Notes: generated from the letters alone by a model not told the origin. Positions 1-11,814 are shown, numbered from the stretch's first letter. The stretch: 64,000 nt of DNA from Nematostella vectensis (GCF_932526225.1 NC_064044.1:9806050-9870049); one strand, 5' to 3'. Made by a program: numbers and translations.

Positions 1-828
1 AACTATTTCAAATTCGACAATAAACACTACCTACAACTCCGCGGTACAGCCATGGGCACTCGCATGGCACCCTTCTACGCAAACCTATTCATGGCCTCTG
101 TGGAACACCAACTCCTCCGCAACAACCCCCTGCCACACTCCCCACACACTTGGCTCCGCTTCATTGATGATATCTTCATGATATGGACTCATGACGAGCC
201 ATCCCTCCTCAACTTCTTACAATACATCAACAGCATACACCCCACAATTAAATTCACCCATGAATACTCTCCCACCCGCATTAACTTTCTCGACACCTAT
301 ATCCACGTCACACCCCAACGCACCCTCACATCCAGTCTATACACCAAACCCACAGACAGCACTCTACTTCTACACTACCACTCACACCACCCACTATCCT
401 GCAAACACAGTGTCGTTTATAGCCAGGCCCTCCGCTACAGACGCATTACAACCGACACAAATACCTACAAATCACAACTCCTTAAACTCAGACGCATACT
501 ATTATCACGTGGTTACCCTGATCATGTCATCCACACTGCCTTCACCAGAGCAAGCCATTACACGCAACACCAACTCCTATTTCCCAACACTCCCACAGCC
601 ACCCCAACAACCACCCCCACCCCACCCGCCATACCTTTCATCACACCGTTCAATCACAACACATCAACCATCCCCCGCATCCTTCATGCTAACTGGGAAC
701 TCATATCCAGCGACCAGGAACTATCCTCCATATTCTCCTCACCCCCTACCACAGCATTCACCAGACACAAAAACCTTAAAGACACACTAGTCCACACCAA
801 GTTCACATCCACGACACACACTCCATAG
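1..828 (+). CDS. Penelope-like element reverse transcriptase, C-terminal part (5' end outside window)
   Basis: The frame is open from base 1 and stops at 828, so the protein enters from the left edge. It carries the late RT blocks of Penelope-like elements: GTAMGTRMAPFYANLFM at about residues 15-31, the catalytic aspartate pair in RFIDDIFMIW at about residues 53-62, then HPTIKFT, INFLDT, LYTKPTD, and SQALRYRRI in the thumb region. These are typical of PLE reverse transcriptases, which prime at chromosomal ends or nicks. The C-terminal tail becomes Pro/Thr-rich and ends before any GIY-YIG endonuclease that I can recognise. The coding strand is very poor in G. It is probably a decayed insertion, although the visible part has no internal stop. 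PLE assignment is confident; the subfamily is not resolved. Confidence 0.85.
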   Translation, partial: NYFKFDNKHYLQLRGTAMGTRMAPFYANLFMASVEHQLLRNNPLPHSPHTWLRFIDDIFMIWTHDEPSLLNFLQYINSIHPTIKFTHEYSPTRINFLDTYIHVTPQRTLTSSLYTKPTDSTLLLHYHSHHPLSCKHSVVYSQALRYRRITTDTNTYKSQLLKLRRILLSRGYPDHVIHTAFTRASHYTQHQLLFPNTPTATPTTTPTPPAIPFITPFNHNTSTIPRILHANWELISSDQELSSIFSSPPTTAFTRHKNLKDTLVHTKFTSTTHTP

Positions 829-1363
829 ATACACTTAACAACACATCACCACTTTCACCACATCTCACACCTTACACCAACACCACATCAACTCAAACCA
901 CAAGAGCGAGTCAAATGAGATGTACGCAGAGGGAAGCAACACGCCATATCCACTACAAGCCAGCCAATCATCGAAGATTATTCACCACTACCAAGACCCT
1001 CAAGAAACGACGAACAGCCCCTCTACAGAAATATAACTGATATATATACACTGGATAAAAACTCGGAAGCCAGCCATCTACAACCATAAACCTAAAGGCC
1101 CTAATAGAACGGCAAAATGAACCCTACGAGTCTCTTGTACCACACAGCATATCCACACCAATAAAAACAGTCCTTCTACAGAAGTACATTCCCGATCCAT
1201 CAACAACAAGCCACCATCTCCAGCTATAGGCATACCGGCCTCAACAATGACCGTAGAAAAACTTCCACGAGACTCCTACGTAACACACGTTACTGCCCTG
1301 AATATCCTCACCTGGCTCCTCACCAACACTCCATCCTCTCAGCGTATGCCACCTCGTCATCCT
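829..1363 (+). other. Decayed 3' part of the Penelope-like element
   Basis: This continues the C/A-rich, G-poor composition of the RT region. Translation in all forward frames is broken by stops, and no intact GIY-YIG endonuclease is visible. Inferred to be degenerate 3' coding sequence or UTR of the preceding element. Confidence 0.4.
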
Positions 1364-1766
1364 ATCTAGCACGGAACATTTCCAAAATATTCCCGTACAA
1401 TAATATAGCCGTTTGTTTTATTCATCCGCCATATTTTGCCAATTTTGTAAACCAAACCGCAACCAATTTAATAAATACCCGGATGTACAATGGCCGAAAC
1501 CGGAAACAGCGACATCTATTTTCATCTAATACTCGTATAATCACGAGCGCAATCCCCTCAGTATCTAGCACAGAACACTTCCAAAATATTCCCGTACAAT
1601 AATATAGTCATTCGTTGTATTCATCCGCCGTGTTTAGCCCATTTTATAAACCAAACCGCAACCAATTTAATAAATACCCGGATGTACAATAACCGGAAAC
1701 GGAAACAGCGATATCTAGTTTCATCTAATACCCGTATAACCACGAGCGCAATCCCCTCATAACCCC
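1364..1766. repeat. Two-copy tandem direct repeat, period about 199 bp
   Basis: Unit 1 (from 1364) and unit 2 (from 1563) both start ATCTAGCAC and share long blocks, such as AATATTCCCGTACAATAATA and CGAGCGCAATCCCCTCA, with scattered substitutions. It lies downstream of the PLE reverse transcriptase. PLE copies are often flanked by partial tandem copies (pseudo-LTRs), so this could be such a structure; that link is inferred. Confidence 0.75.
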
Positions 1767-3262
1767 TCACTTCGCTACATACGGAATACCTACAAGACAC
1801 GCAATCTAAGCCCCGCGAATACACATCTCGGGTATGTACACCCTCCTTCCCACACATCCTACATACTAGCTATCACATCAAGACACCCGCGTATTCTCTC
1901 CCCTTCCCGCTACATGCATAAGTTCCCACACTTATTTATCATTTAGTCCACCACATACAGCCACTAGCCAGGACCACCACATGCACATTTTATCCACTAG
2001 ACACTCCCCCCTCCTAGCTTAGCCTCTATCCATTTTTTTCTCTTTACCTCATTCCCCTGCGCGCTACTTTTTACTTTTCAGACCAAGCCATGTACTCAGG
2101 CGGAGCCAAACGCTACACAGGTTTGGCCATTGCATACACCACGCTTCACTACAGGCATTACTAACGAGCGTGTAGGGGCGGGTGATGAGGGCCTTATCAT
2201 TCGAAACACGCTTCATATACGAATCATCTCCCTAGTTTTTTCCCCTTTTTACTCCCACCATCATCGCCGCTTTTCCCCTAGCTTCCCCCTAAGTCTCCCC
2301 GCTTTAATCTCCAGGTTCGTATATGACCAACCAATAGACCTCGCCCCCTGATGAGAAGTCTTGGTTGGCGTTACATATGCCTTTAGTTCTACATTTCGCA
2401 GAGCTCTTTGAAATGACCTACACACTTTTGTCTTATTGGTTTATTTTGTTATGTCCATTTTGCATATACATGCCGGTTGTTTTCTTCGTGCCTTTGCCTT
2501 TTCCCCTTATCTCTTACCACCGATTATCGCTTCATCTGGGGAAACTATCCTTCCTGTCTTGTTAACGTTTCAGCGTCATCTCCACTCTCACCGCGCTCCC
2601 TTTGCCGCCTCCCGCGCCCCTACTTCATCTTCTTCTCGCCGTTTTACTAGCATCATTTTCCATTGTCCGCAATACTTCCTTTCACCGCTACAGTATTTTA
2701 TATGTTTTCTCGGCGTTTTCGCAACACTCATTCAATCTCTATTATTATTTAATTTCGCCTGTCAATCATACCACTTACACACTTCATTAGATACATACCT
2801 CCACACATACCTCACCCTCTCCATTACCGCTCACCATTTCCTCTCTACAATCTAAACACTTTTCTTTCTCTTACCCTACATATTACTTTCCTACCCTACA
2901 CACAACACACTTTCTCAAAAACACTACACAGTCTCGTCACAATATCCCTGCTCATCATTCTGCTCACACTCGCATTATCCCCCTTCATCAGATTTCACTA
3001 ATGCCGCCATCACCTCTTCACATCCGCTACACAACACTCGCCACAAGTTACCGATTTTAACTGTTTCAATCTCCACATAATACCATATTTACTAACTACC
3101 TTTTCCACTAAACAAAAAAAAACCTTTATTCATAACTCTCATGTCGTTGCATTATCAACCCCATCTCTTATAACAACCTTAACCCGTCGTCTCATAACCC
3201 ATAATCTTAACCACCCGAACATAACCTGACAGAATAACTTCTCCGTTTATTACAATCATTTA
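1767..3262. other. Pyrimidine-rich non-coding stretch, no gene seen
   Basis: Strongly C/T-rich on the plus strand. The open frames here are low-complexity Leu/Ser/Phe/His strings and are not credible genes. A TGATGAG...CGAAAC motif at about 2186-2215 is discussed as a finding. A short hairpin, CCAAAC/GTTTGG, lies near 2106. Confidence 0.4.
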
Positions 3263-3637
3263 AGATCTGTTTTACATTCTTTTCTGCAGAACGATTTTGT
3301 TCTTATACACAACTTCAAGCTAGTTTCTGCTTTGTGAATTGCTTCACTAACAATTTACTCATCGGGTCAGGCACGAGGTCACTCGAGTTTAAACAAGCAA
3401 TTATCTCCGATCCTATAACACGTACTACCTCATTATGAATGGGGGAGATCTGTTAGATCTGTTTTACATTCTTTTCTGGAGAATGATTTTGTTCTTATAC
3501 AAAACTTCAAGCTAGTTTCTGCTTTCTTAATTGCTTCACTAACAATTTACTCATCGGGTCAGGCACGAGGTCACTCGAGTTTAAACAAGCAATTATCTCC
3601 GTACCTATAAGACGTACGACCTCATTTAACACTCTAA
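3263..3637. repeat. Two-copy tandem direct repeat, period about 202 bp
   Basis: Unit 1 starts at 3263 and unit 2 at 3465, both with AGATCTGTTTTACATTCTTT. They share ACTCATCGGGTCAGGCACGA and CACTCGAGTTTAAACAAGC near the end. The copies are roughly 90% identical by eye. No coding content. Confidence 0.8.
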
Positions 3638-4620
3638 CCTTTTGCCATCGCTGTTAGAATCCTTTGTCTTTCATGTTACTCCATCAATACACATATTTTC
3701 CGAGCAAATTCGCATCATTTACGTTAACTTATCTATTTCATGGTAACGCATCGGCTTGTGTCAAAGCGTTCGTTCTTTCTAAAATTGGTCGCATAATTAA
3801 CTTACCGAATATGCATAAGTGCTACGTCACTTCCGTTCTATTCTTAACCCAGAAAAGTTAGTTTTCTTTGTTTTCTTTAGTCTTATAATATTATTTCTTA
3901 TAATACTTCTGCGCTACAATTTATTTTACAATTACTTTCGCTGTAATAGAAACTATTCTATTATTTTTGGTGGTTTTTTGTACACATTTTGGACATATTT
4001 CCTGTTCATTTTTTACATCATTCAGGCATTAGATTCATACTCTATATTGTCATAGTAATGGTCATGATATACTATTTCATACCTAGTAGTTCCTACAAAT
4101 ACATCTACTCCACATCTCCCTCACCACCACTCTTACCTATACATCGTACCAATTTTCCCCCACCAACACAGCCATTAGCCATCTCCATACCACACCATAT
4201 TATTACTAATTTTTTCTTTTTCACCTACCCACCACACACTACCACAACGTTTATCAAAACACTTGTTGCTCGAGATCATATTTTGTTCTATCGAAGACAT
4301 AACATAAACAGAACTTGTTGTACGAAAAGACAATCCAAAACAAATATCTATTTCACTAAATGTGTGTGGCCTTGATTGGCAGTGAACCTTAGCCGGGTCT
4401 GGCGGGATTCCTGTGGAAGGTAGAATGTCAACACTTCCAACACTTTTGAAGAAAAAAGGATAGCTTATTAATAGAAAGACGTGGGCAGACGTTCGTCTGA
4501 GCTCGTCTCCTGAAAACATCTGGTCTACTAATGACACATCTCCATACTGTAAAGCACCAAAGATTAACTTTAAAAAAGTATCTTTGAATCTTTAACCTGA
4601 ATAGTGAATTCCCCTATTAA
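3638..4620. other. Non-coding stretch with a fragment of the 8-kb element
   Basis: No credible gene. Bases about 4110-4250 match the repeated right-hand part of the TIR element near 7965-8107 and 8486-8630, sharing for instance CACCAACACAGCCATTAGCC. This ties the area to the same repeat family. Confidence 0.5.
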
Positions 4621-5655
4621 TCAACCACCCCTAGATTTTAATCAAAATAACTAGACCTTTTTAGACTTGTGCTGTGACATACACCAGTGGATTGGATCAC
4701 ATATATGCCATTTCTAGCAAGTGAATATCTTTAACCTAGAAAATAGATTTTTTTTTACTTGGACATGACTGGACTCATTGATAGGGATGATATGCATAGC
4801 TTTTTTAGAAAAAAATGCCCAAGAAAAAATCAGATTCAGGCAAGGTTTTGTGATAAGATTACTTTGACGGTTAATATACAGGAAAAGTACCAAAAGTGGG
4901 TTGACACTGCTGCTTTGAATTTATAAAGGCAAATATTTTTATAGAATTTGGGCTCCCTGTGGTTTCCCTAATGGTTTTAACATAAAAATTATCTGTTAGA
5001 ATATCAGCCATAACTTAGAGGAGGCTTGTTTGTATATCAAGCACAATTTGCCTACACGTTGTATGCACCTAAGCTTGCGAAAAAGGCATTGTTCTCAGGC
5101 AGTGAGGCAAGCATGATTTTTAGGGTGTGTTGGTAAATCAACCACCCCTAGATTTTAATCAAAATAACTAGACCTTTTAGACTTGTGCTGTGACATACAC
5201 CAGTGGATTGGATCACATATATGCCATTTCTAGCAAGTGAATATCTTTAACCTAGAAAATAGAATTTTTTTTACTTGGACATGACTGGACTCATTGATAG
5301 GGATGATATGCATAGCTTTTTTAGAAAAAAATGCCCAAGAAAACATCAGATTCAGGCAAGGTTTTGTGATAAGATTACTTTGACGGTGAATATACAGGAA
5401 AATTACCAAAAGTGGGTTGACACTGCTGCTTTGAATTTATAAAGGCAAATATTTTTATAGAATTTGGGCTCCCTGTGGTTTCCCTAATGGTTTTAACATA
5501 AAAATTATCTGCTAGAATATCAGCCATAACTTAGAGGAGGCTTGTTTGTATATCGAGCACAATTTGCCTACACTTTTGTATGCACCTAAGCTTGCGAAAA
5601 AGGCATTGTTCTCAGGCAGTGAGGCAAGCATGATTTTTAGGGTGTGTTGGTAAAC
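4621..5655. repeat. Two-copy tandem direct repeat, period 517 bp
   Basis: Unit 1 is about 4621-5137 and unit 2 about 5138-5655. Both start TCAACCACCCCTAGATTTTA and end with TTTTAGGGTGTGTTGGTAAA. Only a handful of differences are visible, so the duplication looks recent. No coding sequence recognised. Confidence 0.9.
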
Positions 5656-6154
5656 ACATTGACCCCTCAACCGGCCTGTACCGGCTTTGGGAAGTACCCA
5701 CAACCCAAAAAATCCATAAATCCAAAATAAACACAACAAGATGAAGATACTCAGGCATCAGTCTAAGGGATAAATGGTCTTGCAGATATGCATCCAACCA
5801 AGGTGTTGGCATCTACTCTTAAGCCAAATAATAGCACAGGTTCTTTGACAAATCTCAAATCGAACAAGGAGAGAAAAGCAGAATCACCCCTCTCAATAAA
5901 ACGCTCAAAATATCACACAAGGGAGAGAGATCAGCAAACACAGCTCAAGACACAAATAGATACCTTTATTCTGATCCTCCAGGTACATTTCCTTGGCCTC
6001 AAAACACAATGTTCATTCCTTGAAGGATTGTACAACCACGAAAATATCTTTACGTATTGCAAAGCATTCTGGGAGATCCAGGGGAAAATTCACGAGGGGA
6101 GGGCCAGTCAACACTCCTCTCCCCAAAGTCAGATGGTTTTTTAGTTTTGGTTTT
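5656..6154. other. No gene recognised
   Basis: Short open frames here have no recognisable domain, acceptable splice context or composition. Treated as intergenic or old repeat sequence. Confidence 0.3.
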
Positions 6155-8845
6155 AATCTGGTATTCGTACCGAGGCGTCGGGGCTTAACTGTGGCTGTGT
6201 GGGGTGATAAAATGTGGGTAATGGACGTTGGTGTGTGGGTTAAAGTGTGTACGTGTGGCTATTTTATATGGTGTATTGCATTGAGGGCTGTAAGGGTCGG
6301 AGTAGTGGCTATGTATGAGAGGTGGAAATAGGCTAGCAGTGAGATGTTAGGGGAGAACTGTGTGTTTGACCTTCGGAGGAAGGTGATAATTACATGTTGA
6401 TAACTTCTTGTGATAACATATTGTTCAATCTTGGAGTGTAATTTGAGCTTGTAGACAATTAAATGGAATTACAAGGCTGGTGATAGGAATAAAATATGAA
6501 GGCGTGCAGATACGGTATAAAAGAAAGAAATGGATGGCAAATAGGAGATAGATAGTGGTTATATAAGTATAGGACAGTTGGCTCCTCGAGTACGGGGTGT
6601 TATATTGTGTCGTGTAAAGAGAGATTGTGTAACGATGAGTGCTCTAAAATAGTGGCTGATAAGCGATGAATTTATGCGATGGCCTATATTGAGCAAAAAT
6701 AATACGCGGAGGCACAGGCAGCAGAAACAGCAGGAATACGAAGAATCGAGACGGGGAAAGTGCTGTATCACAATCTGTGATCCCAAGACGTACCCCCTCC
6801 CACACCCCCACGCCCAAACCCCCCCCCCCCCCCACCACCACCACACCGCCACACTAACCACCTACCCCCACACTAACACACCCCACCCCCCCAAAAAAAA
6901 ACCCACTACCCACACCCCCACCGCACACACCCCTACCACACCCCACGGCCCAGCCCTCCTCCCCACACCTACCACTAAACGCGCCCTACCACCCACACCC
7001 TCCCATACCCACCTCACACCACTAGCACACTCCTCCCCTGTACCCCACACCCCTTACCCCACCTACACAACTCAACTAAACCCCAACATGCCACTACCAC
7101 CACCCCTAGGCATACAGACCCCAACACTACCCCACTCCCCCAACACCACACGCCCAAAAAACACACAACCGCCCCACCCACAACCACCTTTCCTCCTACA
7201 CATAGTACAACACATACATACCCACATCCCTCTCACAAATTAGATCTTACTCTATCCTCACCACACAACATACCTACATACTACTACCACCCAGCTCTAT
7301 ACATGTCACAACCCCCTTTCTCCCCCCCTCATAACTAGCTAACCACCCAGGTACCCCCCTACCCGCATCACCCGCACCCAACCACCCACCTACCCCACAA
7401 CAAGCATCCCCTCATCCCTCACCCCACAAACAGCCCCATACCCATACCATACCACGCCATCATACAACCCACCACGATTATTCCATACCCCAGCACAACA
7501 CCAACACTTACCTAAGCCCCACACACCTACACATACACTTCCTCCCCCCTCACACTTTCCTACACTCTCACCTAAAATATACACACCTCACACACCCTAT
7601 ACAAGCCAGACCCCTGCCAACACAAAAACCACACACCCCCCCTTCCCATGGCCACAACACTACTCACCCTACAACACAGCAAACCAACCACACCCTACAG
7701 CAGCCACTAGTCCTACAACCAGCGCTCCCTCCAACACCACACCATACAAACATTTACCCCACAGCACAAAACCCAACTACAAACGACCACACCCTATGAC
7801 CCACCCTACCTACCCACAAACCAACACCTTACGATCACCTAACATCACAACGATACATTACCACCCACATTCACACCATAACCTCACAAATTTTAACCGT
7901 CCCCCGCACCACCACCATTTTAAAACACATAGACCCATCACGCTTAATTATAAGCCTTATCTACTCCACATCCCCCTCACCACCACTCTCACCTATACAC
8001 CGTACCAATTTTTTCCCCCACCAACACATTCATTAGCCATCTCGACACCACACCATATTATTATTATTATTCCTTCTTTTTCACCTACCCACCACACACT
8101 ACCACAACCTATTCTACAGTCCCACTTTATCGTTTCACCACCCCCCACCACCTACTAGTCTAACCTATCCACCTCTTCACCGTAATTACATTACTACCAT
8201 CTCCACTCTGCATTGCCTTACTAGCCATCCTTCACCATCACCCTCCAACATTACCATACCACATGATCACACCCACCTCACTACAACACCACTTTAGGCC
8301 CCTACGTCTTGGTACGAATACCCGATCCAAACCAAAAAGTCCAACACCTTACGATCACCTAACATCATAACGATACATCATCACCCACATTTACACCATA
8401 ACCTCACAAATTTTAAACCGTCCTCCACACCACTACCATTTTAAAACACATAGACCCATCCCGCTGAATTATAAGCCTTATCTACTCCACATCCCCCTCA
8501 CCACCACTCTCACCTATACACCATATCAATTTTTTTCTCCCACCAACACAGCCATTAGCCATCTCCACACCACACCATATTATTATTATCTTTTCTTTTT
8601 CACCTACCCACCACACACTACCACAACCTATTCTATAGTCCCACTTTACCTTTTCACCACCCTCCACCACCTACTAGTCTAACCTATCCACCTCTTCACC
8701 GTAATTACATTACTACCATCTCCACTCTGCATTGCCTTACTAGCCATCCTTCACCATCACCCTCCAACATTACCATACCATATGATCACACCCACCTCAC
8801 TACCAAACCACTTTAGGCCCCTACGTCTTGGTACGAATACCCGAC
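6155..8845. mobile_element. 2.7-kb element with imperfect terminal inverted repeats and opposite strand skews
   Basis: The left end reads GGTATTCGTACCGAGGCGTC. The reverse complement of the right end reads GGTATTCGTACCAAGACGTA, each followed by a short G-rich run, giving an imperfect TIR of about 40 bp. The left 0.6 kb is GT-rich and C-poor. From about 6780 the sequence becomes extremely C/A-rich and almost G-free. The left 580 bp recurs at 21989-22530 and part of the right half at 4110-4250, so it is a repeated family. No transposase or RT is recognisable; the long Pro/Thr/His open frames reflect composition. It may be non-autonomous or related to the Penelope-like element at the window start. 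Confidence 0.6.
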
Positions 8846-8863
8846 CCAAACCAAAAAGAGCAG
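7821..8863. repeat. 520-bp tandem duplication of the element's right end
   Basis: CCAACACCTTACGATCACCT occurs at 7821 and again at 8341, and the units run in parallel to about 8863. Each unit finishes with the terminal motif GGTACGAATACCCGA, so the element carries two successive copies of its right end. Confidence 0.85.
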
Positions 8864-9115
8864 GGCTTGCAACATTTTTTAGTTTGTTTTTATTCTCTGT
8901 CGTTCAAAGGATTACACAAGCCCGACGAGTATTGGCCTCGACAGGAAAGCTAAAATGCGCCAGCGACGTATTTATTTGCAGACAAGGAAATCCCTGCACT
9001 GTCATAAAACGATTCTCTTCGATGCCGTGAAGATAAATGACACTATGCAGGTTGAAAGAAGGGGCCTAAAGTTGATAAGACGCGGACAGCATCGGCAGCC
9101 ATTTTGCTGCCTTGG

Positions 9116-9529
9116 TCACGAAACAACCTGGTCACGCAAGCTCGGCGGTTGATAATATGTTTTGCGCGCGCAAAGCATCATGGGAGCTTTCAATCCTTCT
9201 TGATTCCGGCTCAATCCCATAATTCTGACGAAGTTATTTTCTTTGTTGGCATGAGGTCTAACATTGATACCTGCATGCGTTTTAAGGAATTCCAGTAAAT
9301 TATCCCGATCATCTTTATATGCGGGACATTCTAAAAGAAAATTCTCTTCATCCTCCACTTTACCTGTCTGGCATACTAAGCATTTTCTTTCGTTAGGTTT
9401 TTTATATGGCTTTTCATACCTTCCAGTTTCGATTGCTAGCTTATGATTGCTTAGCCTGAATTTAGTAAGGGCAATCCTATGGTCAATATTTTTACGTCCG
9501 TTAGATAATCTTCTAAATTGTGGGACAGT
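9116..9529 (-). pseudogene. LINE (CR1/L2-type) reverse transcriptase, C-terminal tail
   Basis: The minus strand is open without a required start: ...RIALTKFRLSNHKLAIETG..., then CLVCQTGKVEDEENFLLECP and YKDDRDNLLEFL. The C-x2-C pair followed by EDExxFLxECPxY is the usual C-terminal zinc-knuckle-like segment of CR1/L2/Jockey-type LINE ORF2 proteins. The catalytic RT domain is absent, so the copy is 5'-truncated; a stop (TAA) lies just upstream at 9530-9532. It ends next to the palindrome at 9567. Confidence 0.7.
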
Positions 9530-9566
9530 TTAAACTTTCTGAGCGTACGCAATTTGTTCTTTTGTT

Positions 9567-9632
9567 CCATTGAGGGGATTGGAATTTCCAATCCCCTCAA
9601 TGGGGGGGGGGGGGATATTTTCTGGAACTACA
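9567..9632. repeat. Palindrome and dispersed repeat end
   Basis: Two perfect 18-bp arms (CCATTGAGGGGATTGGAA and its complement) surround one T at 9567-9603. A G-run and GATATTTTCTGGAACTACAC follow. The right arm plus this tail recurs at about 42665-42728, so the segment is the end of a dispersed repeat. Confidence 0.75.
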
Positions 9633-10337
9633 CAATTTCCAAAAAGGGGTGTAATCGAAGACAATGGTCCAGGAAGAAAACCTCCACGTTCGGTTTTGTC
9701 CGGTTTTGTCTGTACTATTTTCTCTCTTGCAGGGGCGGTCACGTTTGCATGCTCTTGCTGCCTGCTGAGGACGTGCTGTTCAAGTGCAGCACTGAGCATT
9801 ATGGGTAAGAAAGACTTCCAGTAGCTACATGACTCGCCAAAACCCTGTCAGGAGTTTTACCATATTTGAGTCCGCTTTAATCTAATTTGTATCACACGTA
9901 AACTTTAAATGTTTTTTTTGTTTATTACGTTTGCTAACCGCCCTAAAAAGAACTATAATTCTGAACTTTTATTCTATCTGAAAAAAAGATAGACATTGGT
10001 TGATGAAATTTCCTTTTTCTGACCGACTTATATTTGGTGCTTTTCTAACAGGTACAGGTCAACCGAACGTGTAATCGAACTCGGACGCCATTAGTTTGTT
10101 ATTGTTAAAACTCGCTTAATATAAGATATAAAAAAGTATAAATGCTTACTAGCTATTTTCTTGTTCGCCAGATCTGAGAACAGGCGTCGTTCATTTTGTT
10201 ATTACAAGAAAGGGGCGTCCTCTGAATGGATGGGTAAGGGCGTCTTCTGTACTCTTGCTGGTAGCCAGTTGACATTAAGCAATCTATCTTGCATGATCTA
10301 GCATGATCGTCACTCGTTTGGCAGGTCCCTAGCGATA
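9633..10337. other. No gene assigned
   Basis: A 72-bp stretch, 9733-9804, has a good acceptor (TCTCTCTTGCAG) and donor (GGGTAAGA) and would be phase 1-1, but its translation is not recognisable. The rest appears non-coding. Confidence 0.3.
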
Positions 10338-10866
10338 CCTAGGGAAATCCACACAGGGAACAGCCTCTGTAACTAGGAAAATCCCCACAGGTAACAGCCT
10401 ATGTAACCAGGGAAATCCCCACAGGTAACAGCCTCTGTAACTAGGGAATTCCCCACAGGAAACAGCCTCTGCAACTAGGGAAATCCCACAGGGAACAGCC
10501 TATGTAACTAGGGAAATCCCCAGAGGTATCAGCCTGTGCAACTAGGGAAATCCCACAGGGAACAGCCTATGTAACTAGGGAAATACCCAGAGGTATCAGC
10601 CTTGTAACTAGGGAAATCCCCACAGGTAACAGCCCCTGTAACTAGGGAATTCCCCACAGGGAACAGCCTCTGCAACTAGGGAAATCCCACAGGGAACAGC
10701 CTATGTAACTAGGGAAATCCCCAGAGGTATCAGCCTTGTAACTAGGGAAATCCCCACAGGGAACAGCCTCTGTAACTAGGGAATTCCCTACAGGGAACAT
10801 CCTCCCGTACCTAGAAAATTCCCCACGGGAAACAGCCTCCCGTACCTAGGGAATTCCCCACAATTA
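10338..10866. repeat. Minisatellite, unit about 35 bp, about 15 copies
   Basis: Imperfect copies of ACTAGGGAAATCCCCACAGG followed by TAACAGCCTCTGTA. Within the unit, GGGAAATCCC/GGGAATTCCC is palindromic and resembles an NF-kB (Rel) site; given the repeat context this is only a resemblance. Confidence 0.9.
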
Positions 10867-11429
10867 ACAAACATGATGATTCGAAAAGACGGTAAATTTA
10901 AATTGCCAGCTACCACTTATTATATTATTCGTCATTCAAAAGACTGGCGAGCCGCCGTGCCAGTATTTTATTTGTCTTAAATTTCTTGGGGTCTTGATGG
11001 GAGAAATCTTGGTTAGAAACAAGAAAGGGGCATGTGCTTGGAGCTTACCTCTGAAAGGGGCATCTCAGTCCAGTGAATACATTCATTAATACAACTAATT
11101 TTTTAATCCATGAATACAAAATATTAAAAGCAAGAAAAAAGGGAAAAGAGGTTATTAGGAGACGTCTGATCTGTGGAGGACTCAAGAAAATCCTGTTCAG
11201 TTCAATATACAAACATACATGTTTATATACCGGCTGAATTGAATAGTGAAATTTGTAAACTGTAAAGACTTTACGGACTGCTCCATGCTTTTTGTAATAG
11301 ATGTATAACATAAAACTTTAACTGCTCCTTTTTGAGACCAAGCCCGTACTTCTGAGCTGCCACACATAAGTGGTTGAAAAACTTGCACTGTTCTTTATTC
11401 TTTATTCTTAATCATTTCCTTTTTTAAAG

Positions 11430-11546
11430 AAATCGATCCTTGCATGGACACCCCATGTGAAAACGGAGCCACGTGTGAGGCCAACAGCACTAACTCTTTC
11501 ATCTGTCACTGCCCCCCTGGGTGGGAGGGGAATCTGTGCGAAATAG
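11430..11546 (+). CDS. Orphan EGF-like domain exon
   Basis: A 117-bp phase 1-1 exon follows a pyrimidine-rich tract and TTAAAG, and is followed by the donor GTAAGT at 11547. It encodes one complete EGF-like module with six cysteines: IDPCMDTPCENGATC, then FICHCPPGWEGNLCEI. The aromatic/glycine GW-x-G spacing before Cys6 is canonical. Symmetric phase-1 exons are the normal unit of EGF shuffling in animal extracellular proteins. No second EGF exon or other extracellular domain exon was found nearby, so the parent gene either lies mostly outside the window, is spread over long introns, or is a relic. The residues expected for calcium binding are only partly present. Confidence 0.75.
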   Translation, partial: KSILAWTPHVKTEPRVRPTALTLSSVTAPLGGRGICAK

Positions 11547-11696
11547 GTAAGTTAGTCATTCATACATTCAGGGGGAGGGGGGTGGAAGCAACAGCAATGC
11601 CTGTACCACTTTAATCTGTCACCTTAAATCACCATTAATCTTATTACCATTGTAGTGGCAATGATGATTGGGATGAGGTTGATGATAGTGATGATA

Positions 11697-11814
11697 GTGG
11701 TGTTGTTGTTGATGATGATGATGGTGATGGTGATGGTGATGGTGATGGTGATGGTGATGGTGATGGTGATGGTGATGGTGATGGTGATGGTGATGGTGAT
11801 GGTGATGGTGATGA
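11697..11814. repeat. GATGGT hexanucleotide microsatellite
   Basis: Nearly perfect (GATGGT)n on the plus strand. The His/Ser-Pro/Ile-Thr open frames on either strand are artefacts of it. Confidence 0.97.

Noticed and set aside
191..790. 199-codon Ser/Thr/Pro-rich open frame overlapping the PLE RT
   Set aside because: Alternative-frame shadow of the RT in G-poor DNA.
6674..7243. 189-codon Pro/Thr/His-rich open frame
   Set aside because: Stays open only because the strand lacks G; no domain or codon bias beyond composition.
9733..9804. Possible 72-bp phase 1-1 exon before the EGF exon
   Set aside because: Good splice signals, but the translation is not recognisable and nothing joins it to the EGF exon.
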